NCBI GenBank assembly: GCA_007695095.1
Contig: REEL01000128.1
Coordinates: forward strand, 1 to 42,702
Length of the DNA stretch: 42,702 nt
Direction: 5' to 3'
From: Chitinophagaceae bacterium
Lineage (GTDB): Bacteria > Bacteroidota > Bacteroidia > Chitinophagales > REEL01
How positions within the stretch are numbered: position 1 is the stretch's first letter; every line of letters begins with the position of its first letter. The position numbers and the translations under genes are program-made. A model generated the notes under the pieces. That model was not told where the DNA came from. It was given only the letters and a program-made list of their open reading frames with translations, and did no database searches. This document shows, one piece after another, positions 34,939-42,357 of this stretch.

Positions 34939-35424
34939 CAAGGAGGAATTCAGCCGCGATTTTTTTGTTAACCATTTTTTCTAAAAAAAAGGGTTAGAAA
35001 GGGTTTTATGATAAAAAATGTAGTGGTAGCTCCATGACACAGGTTGCCTCTTTGAGGAATAGTAAAAAACCTCGAAACTATTGATAAGGAAACAGAAATA
35101 GTTAGAAAAGAAGCCTCCAAATAGCCGGGTTTAAAAACTTAATGGAACTTTATCCATTTCAGTCTGCAAGTATTATTACTCCTGAAGCGTTTCAAAAAAT
35201 ATTGGAACAGTAAAAAATAGGTAATTCACCAAACACAATTAGAAAGCTGCTCTAAAAGTAAAAAATCTTCTCCTAAGTCTAATAATTCGTTCCCAAGTTA
35301 TATTTAACAAGCCCTTTATTCTCAAAAAAGCACAAAAACTAAAAAAATTGCATTGTGATAACCTGACAAAATTCACACTCCCCATTTCATAACATACATC
35401 AATGCAGAGATAGAACATACACTG

Positions 35425-35432
35425 TATTTTTG
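35425..35432 (+). promoter_or_regulatory. -7 box (TATTTTTG) for the pirin cluster
   Basis: Matches TAnnTTTG, 21 nt before the first pirin ATG. It probably drives all three genes. Confidence 0.45.
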
Positions 35433-35453
35433 TAGTAATTAAAATAAATAGTT

Positions 35454-36332
35454 ATGGCAACAAAAAAAACAGAAGTAGTTTTATCGCCCCGCGAGCCGCA
35501 TTTCGTAGGTGACGGATTTCGGGTGCACAATTTTATTCCAAGCGGTCAAAGAGTTGACATGAAACGCATGGATCCTTTTATCATGCTGGACTATAATTCA
35601 AAGTATTATTTCCCGCCGGCAGATAAGCCGAGAGGTGTGGGTGTACATCCGCACAAAGGCTTTGAAACCGTAACAATTGCCTACAAAGGTAAAGTAGCAC
35701 ATCACGACAGCAGTGGCGGCGGTGGAGTAATTAGCGAAGGCGGTGTACAGTGGATGACTGCCGGATCCGGGATTTTGCACAAGGAATATCATGAGGAAAA
35801 TTTCAGCAAGGAAGGCGGCGATTTTCAGATGGTACAGTTGTGGGTGAACCTGCCTGCAAAAGACAAAAATACAAAACCAAAGTATCAGGGATTTGCCAAG
35901 GAGCAGATTGAAAAATACAATTTGGCTAATGGTGCCGGTGTAGTTGAAATCATTGCAGGGGAGTATCACGGAATCAAAGGCGCAGCAAGCACTTTCACAC
36001 CTATTCATCTGTTGAATGCACGCCTGAACAAAGGAGGAAAAGCAACTTTTAGTTTTCCGGCAAATTACAATACATCCTTACTGGTGATAGAAGGTAGTAT
36101 AGTGGTAAATGACACTGAAGACGTTCCGGTTAATCATTTTGTATTGTTTGAAAACAGTGGTGAAACCTTTGAAGTGGAAGCTAAAGAAGATGCAGTATTA
36201 CTCGTTTTGAGCGGCGAACCAATTAATGAACCCATTGCAGCTCACGGCCCTTTTGTGATGAATACTTATCAGGAAATTGCACAGGCCATAGAAGATTTTA
36301 ATATGGGTAAATTTGGTTATCTTGAGGAGTGA
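35454..36332 (+). CDS. Pirin family protein (first copy)
   Basis: 292-residue bicupin. Metal ligands at the pirin positions: His65 and His67 in VHPHKGFET, His109 and Glu111 in GILHKEYHE (compare His56/58/101, Glu103 of human pirin). C-terminal cupin from about 170. Pirins are iron proteins; some bacterial and human ones have quercetinase activity, others act as regulators. The substrate here is unknown. The Gly-rich loop HHDSSGGGG is fuller than in the second copy. First gene of a three-gene cluster. Confidence 0.92.
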   Translation: MATKKTEVVLSPREPHFVGDGFRVHNFIPSGQRVDMKRMDPFIMLDYNSKYYFPPADKPRGVGVHPHKGFETVTIAYKGKVAHHDSSGGGGVISEGGVQWMTAGSGILHKEYHEENFSKEGGDFQMVQLWVNLPAKDKNTKPKYQGFAKEQIEKYNLANGAGVVEIIAGEYHGIKGAASTFTPIHLLNARLNKGGKATFSFPANYNTSLLVIEGSIVVNDTEDVPVNHFVLFENSGETFEVEAKEDAVLLVLSGEPINEPIAAHGPFVMNTYQEIAQAIEDFNMGKFGYLEE

Positions 36333-36345
36333 TTTTTTTTAGGCT

Positions 36346-36366
36346 GGAAGCAGGAAGCAGGAAGTA
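36346..36366 (+). repeat. Three tandem 7-bp units (GGAAGCA) in the pirin-DUF5996 gap
   Basis: GGAAGCA, GGAAGCA and GGAAGTA in direct tandem, 14 nt after the pirin stop. Similar in style to the GGCAG low-complexity tract at 34.3 kb. Confidence 0.6.
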
Positions 36367-36427
36367 TCTTCACACTTTCTTTTTTGAAGTGCTATCCATA
36401 ATTTTGATATTAATTTAATCTAAAATC

Positions 36428-37357
36428 ATGCAAAACAATATTAAACTACCGAAATTATCTTACAAAGGCTTTGAAAAAAGCAAATTAACGCTCCACCTGT
36501 TTTTTCAAATTATAGGGAAAACAAGATTAAGTTATTCACACAGAAAGAATCACTGGTGGTATGTTACCTTATATGCTGACAGCAGGGGTTTTACTACAGG
36601 ACCTGTATTTACAGAAGATGGCTTGAATACATTTACTATCTCTTTAAATATTCATACTCATCAGATAGAAATTTTTAAAAGCACAGGCGAAAACATGTTT
36701 ATTGAATTAACCGAAGGAATGACTATTGCTGATTTTTACAATCAATATAAAGCTTTTTTGAATCAACTCGATATACAGTTTGATATACATGATAAGCCTT
36801 ATGACATGCCTGTAACTAAAAAATTTAGTGAGATTACTGAATACAAGCATTATAACAAGGAATACTCTAAAGATTTGTGGAAGGCTTTTTTATGGATTGA
36901 TGGTGTATTTAAGGAGTTCAGTGGCCGGTTTTATGGCAAAACCTGTCCGGTTCATTTATACTGGCACTCTATGGATCTCGCTGTTACACGATTTTCCGGA
37001 AAAGAAGCACCTAAAATGCCGGAATCGGCAAGACTTTCTGATAAAGACGCATACTCACATGAATGTATCAGTTTTGGTTTTTGGGCAGGAGATGACAATA
37101 TGCAAGAGCCTGCATTTTATTCATATACTTATCCATCGCCGGAAGGTATAGAAAAGCAAAACCTTTTACCCGAAAAAGCTGAATGGATTGACAGTAACGG
37201 AAGTCCAATGGCAATTCTGCGATATAGTGATTTATTAAAATCTTCAAACCCAAGAGTTGATTTATTGGATTTTCTGGAATCAGCCTATCAGGCAGGAGCT
37301 TCTCTTGCAGATTGGCCGGTGAAAAAGTTAACAGTTCCACCATTGTCAGCACTTTAA
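36428..37357 (+). CDS. DUF5996 family protein
   Basis: 309 residues. It matches the DUF5996 pattern by eye: KNHWWYVTLYADSRGFTTGP in the N-terminal beta region, a central helical part (WKAFLWIDGVFKEF), then CPVHLYWHSMDLAVTRFSG, a SHECISFGFWAGD segment and a late PAFYSYTYPSP with an acidic DSNGSPMAILRYSD. No function is known for the family. No signal peptide or TM segment, so cytosolic. It sits between two pirin genes, 16 nt before the second, suggesting co-expression. Confidence 0.8.
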   Translation: MQNNIKLPKLSYKGFEKSKLTLHLFFQIIGKTRLSYSHRKNHWWYVTLYADSRGFTTGPVFTEDGLNTFTISLNIHTHQIEIFKSTGENMFIELTEGMTIADFYNQYKAFLNQLDIQFDIHDKPYDMPVTKKFSEITEYKHYNKEYSKDLWKAFLWIDGVFKEFSGRFYGKTCPVHLYWHSMDLAVTRFSGKEAPKMPESARLSDKDAYSHECISFGFWAGDDNMQEPAFYSYTYPSPEGIEKQNLLPEKAEWIDSNGSPMAILRYSDLLKSSNPRVDLLDFLESAYQAGASLADWPVKKLTVPPLSAL

Positions 37358-37373
37358 AATTAAATCTAACAAC

Positions 37374-38252
37374 ATGTCAAACATTTCACTCATTATAGAA
37401 GAACGGGCTGCGGATATCGGCAATTTCATGGTTGGCAGGTTATTGCCTTTCCGTCAGAAACGAGCAGTAGGTCCTTTTGTTTTCATTGACCACATGGGGC
37501 CGGCAGAACTGAAGGATTTTGAAAATCTGGATGTCCCGCCGCATCCGCATGTCGGGCTTTCAACACTCACGTATCTTTTTGAAGGAGCCATGATGCATCG
37601 CGACAGCATCGGGTCTGTTGTGGAGATTCAACCCGGTGCCGTAAACTGGATGACAGCCGGAAAAGGCGTAGTACATTCCGAGCGGACACCGGAATCACTC
37701 AGGAAAACAGAAAAACGATTACACGGACTGCAAATCTGGGTTGCATTACCTAAAGAGTTGGAAGAATCAGATCCCACATTTTCACATATTCCTGCTCAGT
37801 ATATTCCGCATTGGGAAAAAGATGGTGTTCAAATCAAATTGATAGCAGGAGAGGCTTTTGGCAAAAAATCCCCTGTACCGGTACACAGTGCTTTATATTT
37901 TATTGAAATCAAAAGTAAAGCTGCTCAAGCGCTGAATCTCGGTGACGGCTTGTTTGGAGAAAGTGCCTTGTACATTCTTGAAGGCAGTATAAAAAGTGAT
38001 GGGCATGCATACGGGCCAAAACAAATACTGGTAGCAAAAGACAGTAAGTTGTGTGCTTTTGAAATCAGCGAAAATTCAACGGTTTATATTTTCGGTGGAG
38101 AACCTTTTCCCGAAGAGCGGTTTATTAACTGGAATTTTGTTTCCTCCAACAAAGAACGCTTAAAACAAGCGATTGAAGACTGGAAGGAGCAGCGTTTTCC
38201 GAAAGTCCCCGGAGAAACAGATTTTGTACCTTATCCTGTAATGAAAGTATGA
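37374..38252 (+). CDS. Pirin family protein (second copy)
   Basis: 292 residues. Ligands His57, His59 (PPHPHVGLST), His101 and Glu103 (GVVHSERTP) fall almost exactly at human pirin numbering. The start ATG is 16 nt after the DUF5996 stop. It is only distantly similar to the first pirin (shared NWMTAG/QWMTAG and GPFV stretches), so the two are not a recent duplication. GEPFPEERFINWNFVSS near the C-terminus is the usual end of bacterial YhhW-like pirins. Confidence 0.92.
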   Translation: MSNISLIIEERAADIGNFMVGRLLPFRQKRAVGPFVFIDHMGPAELKDFENLDVPPHPHVGLSTLTYLFEGAMMHRDSIGSVVEIQPGAVNWMTAGKGVVHSERTPESLRKTEKRLHGLQIWVALPKELEESDPTFSHIPAQYIPHWEKDGVQIKLIAGEAFGKKSPVPVHSALYFIEIKSKAAQALNLGDGLFGESALYILEGSIKSDGHAYGPKQILVAKDSKLCAFEISENSTVYIFGGEPFPEERFINWNFVSSNKERLKQAIEDWKEQRFPKVPGETDFVPYPVMKV

Positions 38253-38270
38253 TACGAAAAAGAAAAATGG

Positions 38271-38321
38271 CTTTAGTCGGAATGAAATAAATAGAATAAA
38301 TTCTTTTAGGTTTGACTAAAG
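38271..38321. repeat. Inverted repeat (CTTTAGTC...GACTAAAG)
   Basis: 8-bp perfect arms at 38271-38278 and 38314-38321 with a smaller GAAT/ATTC pair inside. It resembles degenerate intergenic repeats with TGGCTTTAGCC-like ends. It starts 18 nt after the pirin stop and has no U-tract, so I do not call a terminator. Confidence 0.4.
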
Positions 38322-38417
38322 GACAGGTAATCTAAACCGGCAGAAAGTGATTAACGGCTTTTCAACAACCTATAAAGTTTCACCACTTTTTAAAAGTATC
38401 GTGCACAAAAGCATGAA

Positions 38418-38472
38418 TTTTTCCGGTATAATGGAAAAATTAGTACAAATATTTCCGATATAATGGAAATAT
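38418..38472. promoter_or_regulatory. Tandem operator-like hairpins (TTTCCGnTATAATGGAAA), no adjacent target gene
   Basis: Two units share TTTCCG, an ATAAT core and GGAAA: 38418-38439 (arms TTTTTCC/GGAAAAA) and 38449-38472 (arms ATATTTCC/GGAAATAT). Their centres are about 32 bp apart, close to three helical turns. This looks like XRE-family repressor operators with the promoter inside, but no gene starts downstream on the plus strand before the window's next minus-strand gene ends at 38541. Confidence 0.5.
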
Positions 38473-38540
38473 TAGGGGTTTTTTAGAGAAAGCGGCAGTG
38501 AGTATTTTGCTTTTAAATTTAGGGATTTTGAAAAACATCC

Positions 38541-38843
38541 TCAGGCTACATTTTTATTTTCGAACACATTAATTTTATCTAATTCATTTTTTTTCTCCGC
38601 TTTTTCTTCTTCAATGTCATAATCATCTTGTAATCCAAGCCAAAACTTTGCTGAATTGCCAAAATATTTGCTCAGCCGAAGGGCAGTGTCCGCTGTAATT
38701 CTTCGTTTACCCTTAATAATTTCTGAAATTCTTGTTTGTGGTATATTCAATTCTTTCGAAAGCCGGTACGCTGTAATTTCAAGCGGTTCAAGAAATTCAT
38801 AGTAAAGGACTTCTCCCGGATGTACGTTTGCTAACTTTTTCAT
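38541..38843 (-). CDS. higA: HigA family antitoxin (XRE HTH)
   Basis: 100 residues. It begins with the HigA signature NVHPGEVLYYEFLEPLEIT; the XRE helix-turn-helix covers about 22-75 (AYRLSKELNIPQTRISEIIKGKRRIT). Then FWLGLQDDYDIEEEK, and a Lys/Asn-rich tail. Neutralises HigB and represses its own operon. It starts 12 nt after the higB stop. Confidence 0.93.
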   Translation of the reverse strand: MKKLANVHPGEVLYYEFLEPLEITAYRLSKELNIPQTRISEIIKGKRRITADTALRLSKYFGNSAKFWLGLQDDYDIEEEKAEKKNELDKINVFENKNVA

Positions 38844-38855
38844 TTTTTAATTCTT

Positions 38856-39137
38856 TTAATGATAATCAGTTATTTCAACTTCTTTTGCATTTCCATTATC
38901 CCATTTAAAAATGATTCTCCATTGTTTACTAATACGAATGCTATAAAAATCTTTTAGATTACCTGTAAGTTTTTCCAGTCGGTTAGACGGTGGAATGCGC
39001 AAGTCAACAATATTCTGTGAATTGTTCAACATTCTCAATTTCCGCCTTCCTACATTTTGAATATTAACCGGTATTTTTTTTACGCGGTATCCATTCCAAA
39101 TGTTCTCTGTTTTCTTGGAACCAAAAGAAATAATCAT
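38856..39137 (-). CDS. higB: HigB family toxin (RelE/ParE superfamily)
   Basis: 93 residues from ATG 39137, the family's usual size; the frame is open 9 codons further upstream but that would start inside the operator. Motifs: SFGSKKTENIWNG near the start, a central LRIPPSNRLEKLTG, then DFYSIRISKQWRIIFKW and the final VEITDYH. A ribosome-dependent mRNA endonuclease that is neutralised by HigA. Toxin-first order is the typical higBA layout. Confidence 0.92.
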   Translation of the reverse strand: MIISFGSKKTENIWNGYRVKKIPVNIQNVGRRKLRMLNNSQNIVDLRIPPSNRLEKLTGNLKDFYSIRISKQWRIIFKWDNGNAKEVEITDYH

Positions 39138-39148
39138 AATACTGTATC

Positions 39149-39169
39149 GCGTTACTAACGCCAAAGATA
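39149..39169 (-). promoter_or_regulatory. higBA operator palindrome and -7 box
   Basis: GCGTTA-C-TAACGC (39149-39161) is a perfect 6-bp-arm palindrome that directly abuts the -7 box TATCTTTG (39169-39162, minus strand) and lies 11 nt before the higB ATG. A bound repressor there would block the start site. HigA binding is inferred from position. Confidence 0.5.
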
Positions 39170-39186
39170 AGTAAAATATTTTAAAA

Positions 39187-39708
39187 TTAAGATACTTTTT
39201 CGCCTCCGGAGCTACTAATAATTTGATAGGTTTTTAAAAAGACAATCATAGTAGCTAAAACAATTGCCATTCTCAGGTAGTTTGCTGTCTGCCAAAGTTC
39301 ACCGGTTATTCCCAATTGTTCTACAGGTATGTCTTCAAGCGGATCTAAAAACAAAACAAAGTTTTTGGGTAAAAAGTAAGTTAAGGTAAATACTTCTGTC
39401 AAAACAACTCCGGCAAGGGCAATCAACATCCACTTGTTAGCAGATTTTGGCCTGTTTCTCAATAAAATAATTGAAGTGATTAAACTTAAAACAGTTAAAG
39501 GCACCAGTGTCTGAAAGAAAAATCCCGGATGTGTTACATGGAAAAACTCCCTATAAGCAATCAGCGAGTTGGGAATGTCAGCAGACCAGTTTGGCACTTC
39601 AGCAATAATCTGATAAATATTGCCTCCCATAACTGCACTAAAAGCCATCAGTGATATTGAAAAGAGGATAAACCCGATTTTAAAGCGAGTAGATTTTGAA
39701 TTACTCAT
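39187..39708 (-). CDS. Four-TM membrane protein, DUF1772-like
   Basis: 173 residues with four hydrophobic segments (about 10-30, 60-85, 92-112, 148-168) and a loop rich in aromatic residues (about 30-58, FFHVTHPGFFF). It weakly resembles DUF1772-type membrane proteins. It lies 66 nt downstream of the AraC-type regulator on the same strand, and may be its target or share its transcript. Function not recognised. Confidence 0.7.
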   Translation of the reverse strand: MSNSKSTRFKIGFILFSISLMAFSAVMGGNIYQIIAEVPNWSADIPNSLIAYREFFHVTHPGFFFQTLVPLTVLSLITSIILLRNRPKSANKWMLIALAGVVLTEVFTLTYFLPKNFVLFLDPLEDIPVEQLGITGELWQTANYLRMAIVLATMIVFLKTYQIISSSGGEKVS

Positions 39709-39774
39709 ATATTTTGCTTTTTAATTTTAACAAACAATACAAAAAAAAAATATTCTGCCCTTTAAAAATTGTAT

Positions 39775-40584
39775 TTAACGGACATATTCAAAAAGATGAC
39801 CTGCAACATTACTTTTCTTGCTTTGGTAGGCTTTGGGTGTAATTGATGTAAATCTTTTAAAAGTCTTAATAAAATGCGATTGATCTGAAAATTCGCAGGC
39901 ATAGGCAATCCGGGTAAGTGATAAATTTGAGTAATGAATGAGATCTAATGCTTTTCGATACTTCAAATAAAGCAGTGTATTTTCAGTATTCATTCCGGTT
40001 AGTCCGTAAAAAATCCGTGACAAATGACGTGGCGAATAACAGAGCCAATCTGACAAAGTCGGCACATCTAAAGTTTTATTTACCTGCATGCAGAGCAATT
40101 CATTAATTGCAAGTTCAAAATCAGTCAAAGAACTTAGGCGCTTGAACAGCCAGTCAGAAAAATAAATTGTTCTTTCCTGAAAAGTTTCTTTCTCTGCAAG
40201 TTGATGCCATAAAGTATTAAATGCAGGGTCTACCAGAGTCAGGTCAATACATTGCCTTGCAAATTCTCCGGCAGGTACCTGAAACAGGCTTCTTGTTGCT
40301 GTTGCTTGCAACACTACTCCAAACAAAGATTGACTATCCGGTAAATCAAGGGTTATCGGACAAGTGTGATAGCCTTGAATAAAGCATTTTGGAATTTTAA
40401 AAGTTTCATTATAAAGTTGAGAATTGAATGCTACTTCAGATGAAAAGTTAAATACAATTTCAACTATCCCTTTTGGTACGATAACCTCTTTACTAAGACC
40501 GGTGTTCTTTCGGTTTATCTCCCAAAACAATTGCACCGCATTTTTAAGCGGTTTTTCACGTGGTATGTATACTTGATCTTCCAT
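39775..40584 (-). CDS. AraC family transcriptional regulator
   Basis: The ATG at 40584 gives 269 residues. The N-terminal half (1-150) has the Bacteroidota AraC sensor pattern (LFWEINRK, VPKGIVEIVFNF, FIQGYHTCPI), similar to DUF6597-type domains. The C-terminal half (about 165-260) carries two HTH motifs (TLSDWLCYSPRHLSRIFYGLTG and SLTRIAYACEFSDQSHFIKTFKRFTSITPKAY, the AraC signature). Ligand unknown. A promoter is seen upstream. Confidence 0.9.
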   Translation of the reverse strand: MEDQVYIPREKPLKNAVQLFWEINRKNTGLSKEVIVPKGIVEIVFNFSSEVAFNSQLYNETFKIPKCFIQGYHTCPITLDLPDSQSLFGVVLQATATRSLFQVPAGEFARQCIDLTLVDPAFNTLWHQLAEKETFQERTIYFSDWLFKRLSSLTDFELAINELLCMQVNKTLDVPTLSDWLCYSPRHLSRIFYGLTGMNTENTLLYLKYRKALDLIHYSNLSLTRIAYACEFSDQSHFIKTFKRFTSITPKAYQSKKSNVAGHLFEYVR

Positions 40585-40663
40585 TATCAAATAATTGTAC
40601 AGAAACTTTCATCAATTGATGTAAATTTTCTGATTTAGCATCATCATATTCCATAATACACAC

Positions 40664-40693
40664 CAAATATAAAATAAAAACACATATATTCAA
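40664..40693 (-). promoter_or_regulatory. Promoter for the AraC-type regulator
   Basis: The minus strand shows TTTTG around 40695-40691, with TATATTTG (40671-40664) 19 nt later, a good -33/-7 match. Leader of about 80 nt before the ATG. Confidence 0.45.
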
Positions 40694-40774
40694 AAAGCAA
40701 ATCTTATTTTTGGCATAAAATTTACTTTATTTATTTCTCAAAATCTATGCATTACACATAATTTTTAGTTCGTT

Positions 40775-41419
40775 TCACTTCAACTTTTTATGCTTTATCT
40801 CATATTTTCGAGACCAAAAGATAATTAACGGAACCAAAATAGCAGTTGGCAATAACCAGGCAATCACTCCGGGTAAAAATGTATTGTTTACGACCAAAAA
40901 AGCAGTGATAGTTGCGATGTAACTTCCAATCATTCTCTGAAAGTGCGTTACTAACCAATAATTTTTTACACCTGCTTTGCCCTTAAAATTTAAATAATCC
41001 TGATAAACAAAAACTAAACTAATAACTCCAAATACCAAAAATACAATTCCAAAAAAGTTAGATTTGAAAACAAGGTAGAAGCCAAAAGCAATGAAAGCTG
41101 CACCGAATAAAAGCATTATAAAAGTCAGCAGCCAATCAATGTGTTTTACATCCGTAATTTTCTTCTTTTTCAAATATCTTTTACCGCTCAAAAGCATATA
41201 TGCTGTAAAAACACCCACTATAAACAGAAAGTAGTTTGGACGTAAATACGTCATTATAAAAGCCGAAAAAACCGTTAATATCATTGCATAGAAAAAAATA
41301 TTCCCAATAGATTTATGTCTTTTATCACCTTTTTTGATTAGCAAAATAAACAGACCGATCACCAAACTTATGCCTCCAAAAAAAATGTGGGCAATCATTA
41401 TAATATTAAATAGTGTCAT
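40775..41419 (-). CDS. Multi-TM membrane protein, DUF2306-like
   Basis: 214 residues with about six hydrophobic segments. An early His (MIAHIFFGG), then KGDKRHKSIGNIFFYAMIL, and a later VTHFQRMIGSYIATITAF with a conserved His, resemble DUF2306-type membrane proteins, some of which bind heme-like cofactors by prediction only. The C-terminus is basic. A -7 box lies 58 nt upstream. It is the gene before the AraC regulator in the minus direction. Confidence 0.65.
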   Translation of the reverse strand: MTLFNIIMIAHIFFGGISLVIGLFILLIKKGDKRHKSIGNIFFYAMILTVFSAFIMTYLRPNYFLFIVGVFTAYMLLSGKRYLKKKKITDVKHIDWLLTFIMLLFGAAFIAFGFYLVFKSNFFGIVFLVFGVISLVFVYQDYLNFKGKAGVKNYWLVTHFQRMIGSYIATITAFLVVNNTFLPGVIAWLLPTAILVPLIIFWSRKYEIKHKKLK

Positions 41420-41476
41420 GGATAGTTTGGTTGAAAGATTGAATTCTTTTATAAAATCAGTTCATCTAATAGATTT

Positions 41477-41484
41477 CAAATATA
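41477..41484 (-). promoter_or_regulatory. -7 box (TATATTTG) for the DUF2306-like gene
   Basis: The minus strand reads TATATTTG, identical to the box of the neighbouring AraC gene, 58 nt upstream of the ATG. No matching -33. Confidence 0.35.
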
Positions 41485-41663
41485 ATATTATTTTTTAAAT
41501 TATATACCGCTATTTTTAAAGAGCTTGAATTCCGGTTGTTTTATAAAAAATCCTTTACTAAATTTGGTTATTACAGCTCCAAATATTCAGATGGACGGGA
41601 AGTAGGAATAATCTATATAAATAGAAACTTATTTACTATGTGTAAAGCTATTCAAAGTAAAAA

Positions 41664-42194
41664 TTATCTAAAGTCTTTCATTAACTCTTTCATATCTTCT
41701 ATAGGATAAGCATAGCGTTCTTTTTCTTGCTTACCTGCACTCATTGGGGTGTTATTAATGTGATGGTTAATCAGCTTTAATGGTTTGCCTTGTGAAGGCG
41801 GATGTGTATCATGTAATTTGAAAATATATACATATTCATTCATTGTCCCTATTGCTTTTTTATCATTGTTTGTTTTAGTTAATGTTAGGGGCAACAATTT
41901 TTGAAAAACCACCAATGCATCATCCGGTTTAATAATTTTATCAAATTGTAATTGTTCAATTAAACGATTCACAAATAAGCTTTCAAAATCTTTCAAATCA
42001 GCCTTTTTGATATCCTGAATGATTAAGCAGTAATAGGATTTGTTATTCACGAAAATCAGATTTTTCCTACGGTTCAGGAAAAACAAATGCGCATTCCAGT
42101 CTCCCCATGGGTTTTCTTCGGGTGAATCAATCACTTTAATGTTCTTGGGACCGATAAAATCTTTGAGTTTATGCGAGCAGTATATTGTTGTCAT
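41664..42194 (-). CDS. DUF6933-like protein
   Basis: 176 residues. The N-terminal region (TTIYCSHKLKDFIG, then NPWGDWNAHLFFLNRRKNLI) matches the DUF6933 pattern, with a Trp/Asn-rich turn and a run of basic residues. The C-terminal part (about 115-176) is polar, includes HDTHPPSQGKPLKL, and may be a separate tail. No TM segment or signal peptide. Function unknown. Neighbouring RAYT and repeats suggest a mobile neighbourhood. Confidence 0.7.
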   Translation of the reverse strand: MTTIYCSHKLKDFIGPKNIKVIDSPEENPWGDWNAHLFFLNRRKNLIFVNNKSYYCLIIQDIKKADLKDFESLFVNRLIEQLQFDKIIKPDDALVVFQKLLPLTLTKTNNDKKAIGTMNEYVYIFKLHDTHPPSQGKPLKLINHHINNTPMSAGKQEKERYAYPIEDMKELMKDFR

Positions 42195-42357
42195 TTGATG
42201 ATGATTTTAGTGTTCAGATTCATCAGGTTTATTTAACGATTTTTGTCTCAATACATTTTTTCTAAAGAAAAGCCAAAATAATATTTTTTTTAGAAAACAC
42301 AGCCAAAGAATGAATTGATATTCATCATTCAGTCCTATTTCATTCCTATCTTTTTAT

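Larger units (their letters stand above)
34298..35453. other. 1.16-kb gene-free stretch with repeats and decayed DNA
   Basis: No credible gene. It holds, in order: low-complexity GGCAG/CCAAG repeats (34311-34410), a 184-bp inverted-repeat element (34472-34655), an 84-bp nested inverted repeat (34855-34938), and a short open fragment at 35142-35213 (23 codons, ending FQKILEQ) that could be the tail of a lost gene. The rest, 35214-35424, is featureless and AT-rich. It marks the switch from the core-gene part of the window to accessory DNA. Confidence 0.6.

Noticed and set aside
34610-34975. Minus-strand open frame of 121 codons (and a nested one at 34746-34931)
   Set aside because: It spans parts of two inverted-repeat elements, has no recognisable domain, a Pro/Ser/Arg-rich noncoding-like composition, and no promoter or start context. 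Treated as repeat DNA.
34298-35453. tRNA, rRNA or CRISPR array in the large gene-free stretch
   Set aside because: No cloverleaf with a CCA-type end, no rRNA-like sequence and no regularly spaced identical repeats were seen.
35598-36008. Minus-strand open frame of 136 codons
   Set aside because: Antisense to the first pirin gene, whose metal-binding motifs are intact. Cys-rich random-looking product.
36428-38252. A new defence or secretion system in the accessory region
   Set aside because: The genes present (pirins, DUF5996, higBA, AraC, DUF6933, RAYT) do not form a recognised or convincing multi-component system; apart from higBA, no nuclease, NTPase or effector genes cluster there.
39138-39164. 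Longer HigB starting at 39164
   Set aside because: It would start inside the -7 box and the palindrome; ATG 39137 gives the usual 93 residues.
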